From Brachionus koreanus (Eukaryota > Rotifera > Eurotatoria > Ploima > Brachionidae), in NCBI GenBank assembly GCA_016987375.1, contig PJRA01000005.1:1799313-1863312 (forward strand): 64,000 nucleotides of DNA, read 5' to 3'. Below are positions 48,204 through 61,100 of the stretch, piece after piece. Below the pieces are notes generated by a model, which had not been told where the DNA came from, ran no database searches, and saw nothing but the letters and a program-made list of their open reading frames with translations. A program made the position numbers and the translations under genes. Each line of letters begins with the position of its first letter. Position 1 is the first letter of the stretch.

Positions 48204-49424
48204 TTATTTGAGAAAACTTCTCTCTAAATTAATAACATCACTATTTTTAAATTCTTTTTTACATATTAAACATTTATTATTTGTGTTAGTAAGACAAAAT
48301 CGACAGTATGCGTGATCACACGTTTCTATTTTATAAACAATTTTACCTTCTGTTTTAACATTTAAACAAGAGTCACATTTAAAATCTTGCTTTCTTTTCT
48401 TTAAGCTCTCCATGGCTAAATTAGTCCACTCAGGTTTTCTCTTTAAATTTTTGTCTTGGGACACTTGTTCACTTTTAAATTGCGAATCAAACTCAAACAC
48501 ACACTCGCTATTGTCAAAAAGAAATTTATCAATTTTTGATTTTAATTTTTCATCAAAAATCGGCTTATAATTTGAATCAAACTTTATACAGGTGAATGGA
48601 TCACTTGGTGGATCATTGTTCTTTTTTTTTTCTGAAATATATCTTTCTAGAGTTGATTGATCGATGTATTTATTACTAGGAAGTTTTACCGGCATTCTCA
48701 TCATTTCATTTGTCAGAGCATCAATAAAATATTCGGGTACCTTTACTTTTTTTTCCTGCTTTTCAATTGACTTTTTTTCTTGCAAATCTTTACCTAAATT
48801 TTTTGTATTTACCAAGTTTCCAAAAATTTTCACTGAGTTTAAACAGGGACTAGAACTTGAAATTGTCCTTGTAATAGTTATTTGCAAAGCAGTTACTTCA
48901 CTAAGATATTTCAGAGATTTTGTATTAAAAAAACATCTATTTACATTTTGGTTCACTTGCTCTTGTTCTTTACCTCTTTTAATAAATTCATAAACACTTA
49001 TCTGCGGATTTTTGTCGTTTGTGATTTTAGCAATTTGACAAAAGCTTTTATCAAATCTAGACTTATCTGATTCAAATGTTGAAATTGGTTCAATTGAACT
49101 TGATATGATAAAACCATTTGATTTTTGAATGTTCACTTTGCCATCTAAAACTATTTTTTCAATATTTACCGGTTCATTAAAAATAATTTGAATGCTAACT
49201 GGAGCTCTTACGAATGTATCGGATACAAAAGCATTTGATTTTAATCTTGAATTTTCAGCTTTAGAGATTTAAACTTTATTTTTAATTTTTAATTTTAATT
49301 ACTTTTTTATAAAATCGACATCTTTGTTTTTTTGTTCGATTAAATTATTTAATTCATAACCATCTCTTTGAGGATTAGAACTCTGAACCGCTTTGATTAA
49401 TTCAGAATTGAATAAATTAATCAT
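48204..49424 (-). CDS. UBOX5: U-box/RING E3 ubiquitin ligase RNF37 (UBOX5) homologue
   Basis: Two exons, 49303-49424 and 48204-49245, with a 57-nt intron; 387 aa, in frame. The start MINLFNSEL followed by GYELNNLIE, then FVSDTFVRAPVSIQIIFN, matches the N-terminal RNF37 region. A U-box follows at about residues 190-245 (VPEYFIDALTNEMMRMPVKL, then DPPSDPFTCIKF), and a C-terminal RING-like cysteine cluster CDSC...C.HAYCRFC......CLIC. RNF37 is a nuclear E3 ligase acting with E2 enzymes of the UBE2D group; the reaction here is inferred from homology. The acceptor was placed at 49,246-49,247 because the nearer AG at 49,254 would cause an immediate stop. The protein is shorter than the human one (about 541 aa), mainly between U-box and RING. 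Confidence 0.85.
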
Positions 49425-49679
49425 TTTACCATTCCAAATTTGCCGGTAAATAGCTTCCCTGATGATAATAAAAAATTTCGCATTTTTATTTTTTTCTAAA
49501 AAATTGCAATAGTAATTTTACTTTGCAACTATCTTTTGAATTTCAACTTTTATCTAAGAGTCTTTTAAAAAGTCTTAAACAATTTTTTATTGAGCTAAAA
49601 TTTGATTAGAATTTTTATGAATTTATATATTATAGGTTTATTATTGTTTTAGTAGTAGGAGTAGTAGTAGCAAATAGAA

Positions 49680-50200
49680 CATCAACTTGAACTATAACAA
49701 GTCCAAGTAGAGCCCTTTAGGGCTGTAGCTGTCACTGCAACAAATAATCCTTCATCCAGGCGTCCAGTTTTTCCTTAAAACTATTTAAACTCTGTGCATT
49801 TACAATATCTGCTGGTAGTTTGTTCCAAGTTGTCACAACTCTGTTTGTCAGGAAATTAAATCTTGGTTGAAAATATTTCATTTTCCCTCTGTAAATAGTT
49901 GAACTCATTGAACCTTTTCCAATTCTTTTATTTCTTTTACACAGTAAGGATGCCAAGAGCTAATCGCGTACTCTAGATGTGGTCTAATTAGTGATTTGTA
50001 TAAAAGTGTAGTGTTGGGTTTGTTTAGGAATTTAAAAGATTTTTTGATTAAGCCTAGCATCCTGTTTGCTTTTGCAGTACTATGTCTAATTTGAACAACC
50101 CATTTCATATTATTTTTAATAAATATTCCAAGATCTCGTTCACAAACGGTTTTAGCTAGACTTTGTCTCTCTCTCCTGATTGTTTTTCAATTTTGTATTT
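49680..50200 (-). pseudogene. CR1/Jockey-like non-LTR retrotransposon 3' remnant
   Basis: Minus strand: CERDLGIFIKNNMKWVVQIR, then STAKANRMLGLIKKSFKFLN, LLYKSLIRPHLEYAISSWHP, KEIKELEKVQ and, after a small deletion and frame change, FNFLTNRVVTTWNKLPADIV plus SFKEKLDAWMKDYLLQ. These are the post-RT blocks of CR1/Jockey-type elements. A short GTA microsatellite lies at the 3' end (49,650-49,672). RT catalytic core absent. Confidence 0.88.
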
Positions 50201-50935
50201 AAAATATTTTCTCAAAAAAAAATTTTTAAAAATGTGTTTATTCTCATAATTTTTGTTCGTTTTAAAATAAATATTAAATATTTTATATGAATCGTGTACA
50301 TTCAGAGAGAAACAGTGAAGATAAAACCAAAAATTGTAAATAAAATATCCTCAAAAATATATGAAAATAAAAATAAAAAACTAATTTTTAATAGGAGACA
50401 TAAAATTAAGATTTTTATAAAGAATTTTTAAAAAAATTAAATTTTTTTCAACATCAGACTCATCGAGCTATTGTTATTAGGCTTTTTGTGCTAGTTGGCA
50501 TAGATGACTGGATTTTTTATTCATCTTCAATAAATAAATAAATATTTATTCAATTATTATCCAAGATAAAAATAATAAATTAAAAAAGTTTTCAACTTTA
50601 ATTAGAATAAACTTTAGCGATTAGTGTCATTAGTGTCAGACTTGTGCAAAATTAAAAAAAAAATATTTTTAAAGTCTTTTGAAAGTCAAGTCATTGACTT
50701 AAGTCAAATCTTTTGACTTGACTTAAAAAATTTTTTTTCAAAAAAAAGTCAGTATTAATTACATTTTTATTTAAATTGAAATTTTAGTTTAAAATTAAAT
50801 GTAAACATTAATAAGATTAAATTATTCGATAAAATTAAAGAATTTTTTTATAAGATATAAATATGCTATTTTGAAAATGTCAAATATGTCGATACCATGG
50901 AAAAAATCATCTAAAAGAACATTGTTTGCACATAA
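50201..50935. other. AT-rich region without recognised features
   Basis: Nothing supportable seen. A local imperfect repeat of the word aagtca occurs near 50,680-50,750. Confidence 0.5.
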
Positions 50936-50939
50936 TGGA

Positions 50940-51365
50940 GTTTAATTATTAACTGGTCTTGCACTGAAACCTCTTCTGTATTCACTAATAAGCTGTACAA
51001 TTAGTGGGTTGGAATGAGAAAAATATATAATTCTAAAAAAGATAGATATAAAAAGATGTCTCGAGATATAATTTTTATTTAAGAAAACAAGCCTTGAATC
51101 AACTGGATCTAATTTTTCTGTTTCAGCTATAGCTTGAAGTTTATTAGTAGATGTATCATATGAATAGTTAAATTTTGTATTATTTACATTTTATTGAGTT
51201 AAAATTTAGATAATCAAAAATCGAACCAACAGAAAGCTTGTAAATTCTAACTAATATCCTTTTAATTTCTTTACAATTTAAAGTTTGAATGTGTTTATTA
51301 AAACAGAGATACTGGTCAAAAGTAATCCGCAGAAAATAAAATTTATTTTAATTATTTACACTGCA
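50940..51365 (-). pseudogene. Non-LTR retrotransposon 3' remnant, family 1
   Basis: Minus-strand blocks RITFDQYLCFNKHIQTLNC, then KEIKRILVRIYKLS, and finally NPLIVQLISEYRRGFSARP align in order with FDSKLNF... and PLVVRLVDEYKQGFESR of the remnant at 7440-8285. Both belong to one family. Heavily decayed. Confidence 0.75.
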
Positions 51366-52135
51366 TTGATGCGGAAACAAATATTCATGTGTAGCAAAAC
51401 ATAGCCAAGTGATGTGAATAAGTCATTTAAGTCAAGCCTGCTTTAATCAGAAACGCCAAATAAAAGTATCGCCCCTCTCTTTCTTCTTTCATTTACAATG
51501 GTCATAATCATTTATTGTTGAGTGAAAAAACCCTTCTTATAAGCTAAAAAAAAAAATTATTTCAATTTATATATCCATAGTTCCAAAATCGTTTCAAAAA
51601 TTTTTTAAATTCAAATTCTTTGTAAATTATCGAAGACTAAAAAAACTTATCTAAAGTAAATTAAAAATTAGGATAAAATCTAAACATAATTAAATATTGA
51701 TAATTAGTAGTATATTGCAATGTTTTATCAATAAAAGATTCTTTTATAAAACGCCTTCATTAAATAAGATTTAAAAATTAATAATTATAAATAAACGCAA
51801 CCATCGGCAAATTCTAAAGTGTGTTATTAAAGTCAAAAAAATTTACAATAAATCAAAATCTAATTCAATTTTCTGGTCTTGATTTGAGTAAAAAAATTAA
51901 GATATTTTATTTTTAATTTTTTTATTTAGTATTATCCTTCGTATGTAAAACTTTTGGTAGCTTTGAATGAAATAAAATTCAAGAGAAACTTAAAAAATTG
52001 TTAAAATATTAATTGAGAAAAAAAAATTTCAAATTCAAAATATTAAGATTATTTTTTATTTTTTATGTTTAATATTAAAATAAAAATTTTTTTATTAAAA
52101 AAAAAATCCAAGTATCTTTATTTATAAATTGGTCC
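51366..52135. other. AT-rich region without recognised features
   Basis: No gene or RNA seen. The right end, up to 52,135, is the probable 3' UTR of JMJD6, with tttatt (AATAAA on the minus strand) near 52,118. Confidence 0.5.
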
Positions 52136-53587
52136 CTAGGAATGTCGATTACTATTGTGTTCCCTGTTTAGATTTGAATTTTTTACAGCACAATTTTGTT
52201 CATTTTCTAATTTTCTTTTTTTATTCATTGATTGATCCACAAAACAATTGCTATTATTTGAATTTTTTAACTTTTTTGGCGATTTAACATTTTCTTGATC
52301 ACTTTTATCCGACTCAGACTCACTTTCACTCTCACTTTCACTGCTGCTACTACTGCTCGAGCTGTCTGAAGAACTGTCTGATTGAACACCTATATCCATA
52401 TTTGGATCTATTTTGTCCGCAATTTCTATAAGATCCGGTCTTATTTTCTTTTAATAAATTATTATTTTGAATAAAAAAATTAAAAAAAAAACTTACTTTT
52501 AATGCGCGGTACCATTTTTTAGCTAGTTTAGGTCTTCCACGAATCGTTTTGTGCCAAACAACTGGAAAATTTTGGCTAGAACAATAATTTTGAGTAACAG
52601 CCACAGTTAAGTCAAGATTGAGAACAACATGCCACCAACCACCTGGAACGAAAATGGTCTCACCTGGACCTTGAACACACTCAATTGGCTTGAACTCTTC
52701 AGGCCATGAGCTTGATTTGACTCTAGGATAGACCACTTTAAACCAAGTGATTCCTTCATCGGCCTGTTTGCCGCCTTCGGATCGCGATACCTTAAGCAGT
52801 TCTTTGGGAGTATTTGTTGGAAAAAGGAGCCACCTTTTATGACCATAAACCAGAGCGTTCCATGCACTAGTTCCCAAGGGGTCAATGTGAATTCCAGTGC
52901 CTGATCGTTCCGGACCAAGAACAAACCATCTGTAAGGTGGACGCTTTTTTTCGCCTGCATATTGAAACAAATCTTCTTGAAAATAAGACGGAACTGTGTA
53001 ATGATCAAGGAGCTTTTTCTTCTTTGGATGCTCGCCAAAACTGCTCTCGAACAAATAGAGTGGCGAATCGTCTATATTTTTTTCAATATAATTTCGATAA
53101 TACTTCATCTTAAGCTTAACTGAATAACCTTCATCATCCTCACCAACTTTAAAGTACTTGTTTCTAAACTTTTTTTCTAATTTCTGCGTAAAGAAACTAT
53201 AAGAAAACTATTGAGAAAGAAAAAATAAATGCTATAGAGCTTACATCTAGAGTCCACTTTTCTTTAGCGAGCCAGTCATTTTGAGCATCTGTTATTATGC
53301 ATGGTTTGTACGGTTTTTCGTATTTATCTATAAATTCTTCCAATGAAACTTTGTTCAATTCAATACGGTCTATGTTGTCAGGTAAATTTTCATATGATAA
53401 ATCAAAATTTTTGTAATAATTGTACTTGTGCCACTCTTCATCTGTTTTAAGTTCTAGAAAAATAGCAATTTAATTGAAATGAATTTAAAAAGATGCAAAC
53501 AAATTATTTACCAGATCTGGCTTTTCTTTTAATTGATTTCATACGTTTATAGAAACGTTTGTTACTAGTTCCATTTTCATAGCTCAT
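52136..53587 (-). CDS. JMJD6: JmjC-domain dioxygenase JMJD6 homologue
   Basis: Four exons: 53512-53587, 53245-53453, 52497-53183 and 52136-52447; 427 aa, in frame throughout. The JmjC core reads [20 protein letters not shown], giving the iron ligands H and D of HxD, with the distal ligand in [12 protein letters not shown]. Other family stretches are [20 protein letters not shown] and [20 protein letters not shown]. The tail is Ser/Asp/Glu-rich, as in vertebrate JMJD6. JMJD6 is a nuclear Fe(II)/2-oxoglutarate oxygenase known for lysyl hydroxylation of splicing factors; this homologue keeps the metal ligands and so is probably active. The start is the upstream of two nearby Mets (MSYENG). Introns are 49-61 nt. 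Confidence 0.95.
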
Positions 53588-54792
53588 GATTGACGAAATT
53601 TTTCCAAAATTATTTTCTAAAAGAGCTTAATATTTTTGCCAGTCACCTTGTATTTATACTCATTTTTTTCTTATTTTCATTGAGAAAATATTAAAAAATT
53701 AAAAATTTTTATTTTTATTATTTTAAAACTATCTTAACAACCAAGCCAGCATTATTTTATTAATAAATTAAACAGTTTTTTATGTTTGATGTGTTCATTA
53801 GAAATTTAGTTTGATAAAAAAAATAAATTCAAATCTACAATCAAAATAATTCCGTACAGATTGTCAAAAGAAGCAAATTCTAGAAAATTTTAAACAGTTT
53901 TTATTTAATTTTTTAAGGTATTTATTTTATTTTAAAAAAAATGTTTTATTTAAAAAGTAGGAGTTTATAGTTTAGTTTAGTTATATTTAATTTATTGAAA
54001 AAATAAAACTGACACAGTAGATGACAAACAATTCAAAATACTTTACTAATTTTAATCATGAAAATTTAAAATGTTACAGTTTTTAATTATAAAATAACAT
54101 TTTCATCTAATCTAACTCATTAATTATTCATCTATCAATTTTCATCGATTAATCCCCATATTTTTTGTGACTGGGAGCACATCAAGTTAATTGGAGACGA
54201 AAATTGCTTCTTTTAGTTAAACAACTAAAATACTAATGACAGCCAAAATTTTAAGGCATTGATAAAATTTCTAATTTTTTTCATTTAAATAATAAAAACT
54301 GGTACAAGAGCTAAAGATGCTTAATTCGAAGATAATTATAAAAAATCAAAATTTACATCAAGTAATGAATAAATTCAATTGAAAAAAATTTTTTTAAAAC
54401 TAAATTAATTTTAGATGAAAAGTCTAAGCAATATAATTTTTTGGCGGTCTTTAAGATGCTTAATTAAAATGTTTAAAAATTAAGATTAAAATTATAAATT
54501 ATGATTAATAATTTAAAAAATTTATAATCTCCACATTTCTAGGTAGTAAGAAGTAAGTTTTTCAATTTTTCAATTTTTTTGGATGTAAGCAAATATTTTT
54601 TTTTGCATTTGGGTTCCTTGTGGGGCGGTCGAGTAGTCTTATGAGCTTGAAACTGGAACTGAGTGGGAATTTGAAGCCTCCAAGCTCTCATGATTGATGA
54701 CTGGTTTTTGAACCTATTCAGCTTGAGAGCCACTAATAAGCAAATAATGAGATTTATTAATTTTTTCTCAATCGAAAAGAAAAAAATTGGAA
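53588..54792. other. Intergenic region with one unassigned GC-richer patch
   Basis: Mostly AT-rich and featureless. At 54,539-54,733 a GC-richer segment can be read on the minus strand as a 64-codon basic peptide ending KLKNLLLTT; I do not recognise it. It may be a transposon scrap. Confidence 0.4.
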
Positions 54793-54864
54793 AGGTTCTA
54801 CCGAGATTTGAACTCGGATCGCTGGATTCAAAGTCCAGAGTGCTAACCGTTACACCATAGAACC
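54793..54864 (-). tRNA. tRNA-Gln(TTG), solitary
   Basis: Complete minus-strand copy with the aagataagt-type flank (reads cacttatct on the plus strand). Lies between JMJD6 and the 3' end of the dynein gene, outside the arrays. Confidence 0.95.
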
Positions 54865-55184
54865 ACTTATCTCAAAATGCTTTTTTTAATCTTAATAAAA
54901 TTTATTTCAATTTTTCTAAAAAAATATTAATTTATTTTAAAAATTTAATTTTTTATAATATTTTTTTCTAGTATTTCTTTAATAAAAAAATTTTGTTAGA
55001 AATTGTATTCAAAATTTAATTTATATTTAATGTTATAAGACTCTAATAGACATTTAACCGGTAAAATAGATGTTTCTTATTTAATTATATAATTGGTATT
55101 GTTTACAATAAATTTTAAAATTTTAATTTAAATTAATAATCTTTATTAAAATATTAAACATTAAACATTTACATCAAAGGAAAA

Positions 55185-58100
55185 TTATAGTTGTTTTGAT
55201 CGGCTGAAGCTCTTTTGAAGATCTGGTGGAAGAGGCGGACCATTTGGAGTCATCGGCTTAAAACTAAGCTGTGATTCAGGAGTTTTTATAGCCTCAGCAC
55301 TTGCTTCTCTAATTTGCTGCAAAGTTTGATTCGATCTTGATAAAGTCTGTCTCATTGAAGCCTCAGCAACTGATAAATTTGGTGACTGATCATTTTGCAT
55401 TGTTATTAAAGACTGACCATAATGAGGAATTACATTTGACAAAATTGGTCTATATAATCTTCTCGAATGCTCGTCGTCGTTCTCACAATCAAACGCCAAA
55501 TAAGGAGTCGAATCGATACATTTATTTGTAAGCTTTACACTAGCAACAAATTTTTGTCTCAAATTTGTAACATAAGCACTTATATCATTTTCGACTTTTT
55601 CCGAGTTATCCACTTTTTTTTCTGCATAGACATAAAGTGGTGGAAGTATGTTAACAAGATTTCTTAAAAATCAAATTAAAAAACGATTTAAATTGAAATT
55701 TTAATAATTACTCTGATTTTATTAATGACTTGCTTGCCTCATCCCATTTACCACCAATGATCTTTATATTAAGTAAAAATATTCCATCCGAATTTGAACT
55801 CAATTTTTCGTCTTTTTTTACTTCAAATTTTAATTCAACCTTTTTAAATAGATGAGATTCAAAAAACAAAAATAAGTAGTAAAACTTACTTCACTTAGAC
55901 ACAGATTTTCTTTAAAGCATTTCTGTACCAAGATTGAGGTGAGTAAATTTTTGGGTTGCTTTAAAATTGATGCATTTATTTTTGAGACTTGGGAAAATTT
56001 AACAGAAGCTAATTCTGTCAATTGTTTATATCTTAGATTTTGATCTAAAAATAAAATATTTAGGAAATTGTATTATTAAAATTCAATTTGAAAAAATTGC
56101 AAAGGTTCTACCGAGATTTGAACTCGGATCGCTGGATTCAAAGTCCAGAGTGCTAACCGTTACACCATAGAACCTACAACTATTGATTATTTTATTTAAA
56201 TTTTTAAAAAAATATAATTTTTTAGCAAAATATTTAGAAAATAATTGAAAAAAAACTATTGAAGCGTATCAAAGAGTAGGTGACCATTTAGTTTTGAATT
56301 TTATTTGAAAAAATTGCAAAGGTTCTACCGAGATTTGAACTCGGATCGCTATAAATGGTCAATTACTTTTTGATACGCTTCAATAGTTTTTTATTCAATT
56401 ATTTTCTAAATATTTTGCTAAAAAGTATATTTTTAAAAATTTAAATAAAATAATCAATAGTTGTAGGTTCTATGGTGTAACGGTTAGCACTCTGGACTTT
56501 GAATCCAGCGATCCGAGTTCAAATCTCGGTAGAACCTTCCAAATTTTTAATAAAATTTTTTAAGAAAATTATCAAGTCACCCTTTAAGCTCTTTTATATA
56601 TTAACACAGTTTAGTATTCGATGAATTTTAAATATAACAGAAATAATAATATGTTCAAGATGACAAAAAAAATTCATTAAATTCAACTTAAATTAAAAAA
56701 ATTATAAAGGTTCTACCGAGATTTGAACTCGGATCGCTGGATTCAAAGTCCAGAGTGCTAACCGTTACACCATAGAACCACTTATCTAAAAATAATTTAT
56801 TTATCTTAATTATTTTTGACTATCTTTTTTTACTTTTGCTCGAAAATTATCGTTTATGCTATTGCTACATTTTTCTTCCAAATTTGATTTTTTTTAATTT
56901 TAAAAATATTTTTATTATCAAAGTATCAAGATTTCTCTAACTAACGTAATTATCTGAATCAGTTGACATGTCTTCAAAATAAAGTACTCTTTTTTAGTGA
57001 TATGTAATTAAAAATTGAACACTTGTTAATAAAAATAAAGAATTAATTTTATATTTTTTTTGAAATTAATAGCGAAATTATTAAAAAATTAAAAAAGCTC
57101 TTTTATCCTTATGAAATGCTGTTAAAAACGGAATGCTAATTATGATAAAAATCTATATGTCATTTAATTTAGAAGTTTATTTTAAAAGAAAAAATTTTAT
57201 TCATTTTAAGAAATGTCATAAAAGTTGAATTCTGTTTTTTTTTTAAATCAGTGTTCATTTTCTACTGACATGTAATTATTTAACTTAGTAACATCTCTTT
57301 AAATTCGGATAATTACGTTAACTATCTTTTGACTTTTTTTTGTAATTTTTTTATTATTTCTTCAAATGAATAAATAAATTGACCAAACACTTTTACGATA
57401 ATTAATTATTTAAAAATCAAGAAGTATAAAATACTCTATGTTGAATAATAAAAATTCTCAATTTGAGTAGAAAGTTTTTAATAAGAAGTATACAGAGTTG
57501 TTTTAAACCAAATTCGGAGAAAGAGCTACCCACTTTGTCTATTGTCTACTATACTGGTAAGAATTTTTATTGTGTATAGATTTAGTATTTGCATTTCAGA
57601 TTTAATAAAGTATATGAATGAATAGAAAAAAGAACAACGTTGAGCTACCAAGTTAGTTCTAGCTTTTAAGAATCTTTAGTGTGATAAAAAAAAATGAGTA
57701 AATTAAGCCATAAGTCTCTAAAAACTAGAAAAATAAGAGTTGTAATTAAAAATTTTCAACATATTTCAACCTTTTTTCAAACAGAGCTGTAAACAACTAA
57801 AACTGTCCACCAAAAAATTTATTCATGCTAATTTGTTGAACTTCATCGAAACAAGACTTGATGAATGGTTTATGGAACAGATAGTAGCATTATTGCTTAG
57901 AATTGCCAAAATTGATTTAAGTCTACTTGACTAGTTTGAGTCGAAGTTTTCTTCTATTTCTTCTAGCTTATAGAGCAAAATAGATAGCAATCTGAAAAAT
58001 TCCTAATATCTAATTCAGAAATTCTAAATTTTTAAACTTATATTCTATTAAAAATACTGAAACAATTATGACAATGAAATACAAAATCAAATTTATTTAA

Positions 58101-61100
58101 ATAACTTACGATTAATCCATGATTTTAATGGTCTTACACTAGGTCTTGCTGACTCATGTTCCCATTTTTCAGGTACTCGTTGCGATTGAAGTGATAGAGC
58201 TATTTTCTTCCATTCTTTTGGAAACAGCTGAGTGTTTAGAAGCAAATATTTTTCAATGTTCTTTAGATCTCTGAAAATAACTTTCATTTTTTTATTAAAC
58301 ATTTTATATTCCTTAAATATTTAATTAAAATAAAAAAAAAATTCTATTTTTGAAAATTACTTTATATAATGCAAATGAAAGAGAATTGTTTGGATTTAAC
58401 TCAAGTTCAGAGTTATCTAATTTGGGCAACAAAGGAGGAAGTTTTTCATTACACAATTTAATGGAATAATAAAGCCAGTCTTGGTCTAGTTCTTCATTCA
58501 ATTTTGGCACATTTTTTGAGCCAGTCTCCCAGAGATGCTCCAAATTTTCAATAAAATTTTCTGCTCTTATAGTGTTGTAGTATTTTACAAGCTCATCATG
58601 TAATTGCAGAATTTTGAAATCAATTTTTCGCTCAGGAATTTGTTCCTCTAGCCAGTTGGGATACTCGTTAATAAGTACATTTGGATCTGGAACTGGAATC
58701 TTCACACCATTGATGATAATGTAGCCGGATTTGGCTGAATTGATGAAAATTTTCAAAAGCTGCAAAATATAATTTTTATCCATAATATCATCAATATAAT
58801 TAGAATAGACATTTTCGACAAGATGTTCGGGTATCTTTTGAATATCATTGGTGTCAAACTGGCTTATGCATATAAAAAGTTGTAGAAGGGAAGAAAGACC
58901 CCAAGGGACAAATTTTTGGACACCATTACACGTAAGACTTTGTCTACTTTGTAGTAAACCTTGGATAAAACAAATAGAAAATCCAAAAATTTTTCTATCA
59001 TTCGAAAAATTTTGTATCAGATTAGATATTTCTTCATTATTAACAAGATTTAGTGAATGTTGAACAGCATTGAAAATGACTGTCTCAGGCCGGATCAAGC
59101 AAGTATCCAAAACTAATTTCTTATTTTTTTCGATTGAATTATGAGCCAGAATATCTATGACATCGAATGAAACTTGTAAGCTTTGACTGGTGATCGCAAA
59201 TGGCATTTCATAATCAAACACTTTAGTCATAATCAAACGCGAGTTAGGTTTTTTGTCACTATCAGCTTAAAATAAATTGATATTATTATTTTTATAGTTA
59301 AAAAAAAAGAACAAAATTTTATTAAATAAATAAAAAAATTATATTATAACCAAAAAAAAATTAAGGATAAATTCATCCAAAAAAATCATCCAAAAAATCA
59401 GGAAATTAAAAAGAAATAAAAAAGAATTTAAAAAATTATTAGCATTAAATTTTTCTTTTTGATTAAAAAACCTTTAGTGTCACCTTATCGAAAAAATATT
59501 TAAGATAACAAAAAAAATTAAATTAAAATTAACTTAAATTAAAAAAAATTGGAAAGGTTCTACCGAGATTTGAACTCGGATCGCTGGATTCAAAGTCCAG
59601 AGTGCTAACCGTTACACCATAGAACCTACAACTATTGATTATTTTATTTAAATTTTTAAAATTATAATTTTTTAGCAAAATATTTAGAAAATAATTGAAA
59701 AAAAACTATTGAAGCGTATCAAAGAGTAGGTGACCATTTAGTTTTGAATTTTATTTGAAAAAATTGGAAAGGTTCTACCGAGATTTGAACTCGGATCGCT
59801 GGATTCAAAGTCCAGAGTGCTAACCGTTACACCATAGAACCACTTATCTTAAAATGCTTTTTTTAATCAAAATAAAATTGATTTTAATTTTTATTTTATT
59901 AAAATAGACCGGTATATCCGTCGGCTCATTAAATAAATTTTCAAAAGATTTTTATTCCTAATTTAATTATTTTGGTATTGTTTAAAATAAATTGACTAAC
60001 TAACTGAAAAATATCCCGATTTTAGTATTTTTAGTTTTAATTTTTTAAAACGAAATATTTAGTTTTAAATTTAGAAATTTGCTTACTGTTAATAGAATTG
60101 CATAAGCTTTTGATAAAATCAATACTATCTTTGCTTGCCAAATGAATGTTTTTAAGCAGTATAAAGCCATCTTTGACATTTTTTACCGCAACTCTTAGCT
60201 CACTTAAACTTAAAAAGTTACAATTTAGAGCTGTTACAGTTTGATTATATTGTTTGACTATTTTAAATAAATTTTTATGAATTCGACTCATGCTCGATGT
60301 ATTTGATATATTTGATTTCGATCCCATATTAATTATAATTGATTTAAACATTTCGTTTTGAAAAACAAATTTAAAATCGATTTCTTTTGGTCTAAAGTCA
60401 AGCGATTTATTCACATATTCACTTAAAACAATTATATATGTGTCTGGTCTCAAAACTTTATGAAGAACAAGTTTTCGAAATTCATTTAGTTCAACCATTT
60501 CGGTCTCTTAAGGAAAAAAAATTTTTTCTCAATCTCTACTTTTTAACTTATTTACTTGATGAATTTTCTATTTCCATCTCTACTTTTGGAAAGGAAGTAA
60601 TCAATGGATTTTGGAACCAATTTTTCCATTCTTTTTCCGAACTGACAATTGCAATAACAAAATGATCCAAGTCGCCTTGAAGTAGAGACATAGCCAATAA
60701 ATCATTCCAATTATCCCGAGGAATCCAAGTAGGAACTTTAGTTGTTTGCGGCACACCAAAATCATACAATGTTATGTTTATATTTGAGTCGTACTTTCCC
60801 CTCATTAGAAACTCTAGTTCCATGTCTGTAAATTCTGCTTTTTCTTCGGATTTTATGTAAAAACAAATTAAAGTTAACAAATAGAGGCGATGCTCAGGAA
60901 GCAATGATCTTAAAATTAAAAAAAATTTAAATTTTTAAAATTTTTTCAAATAATTTATTACATTATGATACTGTTCAAAAATGTGTCAGTCAAGTGTTTG
61001 ATTAATAAATCAATATCTTCTTGCTTATAATTTGAAATTGTTTTGTCAATTATAGTCTCTATTGATGGTATTGTTGGTAGCTTGGATTCAATGTCTAATT

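Larger units (their letters stand above)
56045..58109 (-). other. Large dynein intron carrying a tRNA-Gln cluster
   Basis: Intron of 2,065 nt, versus a typical 50-100 nt in this region. Its 3' part (56.1-56.8 kb) holds four complete tRNA-Gln genes or fragments with spacers B and C. The rest is AT-rich; a segment at 57,790-57,940 can be read as a short peptide on the plus strand but matches nothing I know. Confidence 0.75.
59266..60086 (-). other. Dynein intron carrying two tRNA-Gln genes
   Basis: Intron of 821 nt. The donor was placed at 60,085-60,086 (GTAAGC) because the open frame past it leads to a stop and this site gives correct phase with the next exon. Confidence 0.8.

Noticed and set aside
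48664..48993. 109-codon plus-strand open frame
   Set aside because: Antisense to the well-supported UBOX5 exon.
49246..49260. Nearer splice acceptor (CTAAAG) for UBOX5 exon 2
   Set aside because: Joining there gives an immediate stop; the AG 9 nt further downstream keeps the frame.
52607..53038. 143-codon minus-strand frame
   Set aside because: Shadow frame inside the JMJD6 JmjC exon.
41002..59841. CRISPR-like array of repeats and spacers
   Set aside because: The repeated units are tRNA genes with long AT-rich spacers in both orientations, in a eukaryotic genome.
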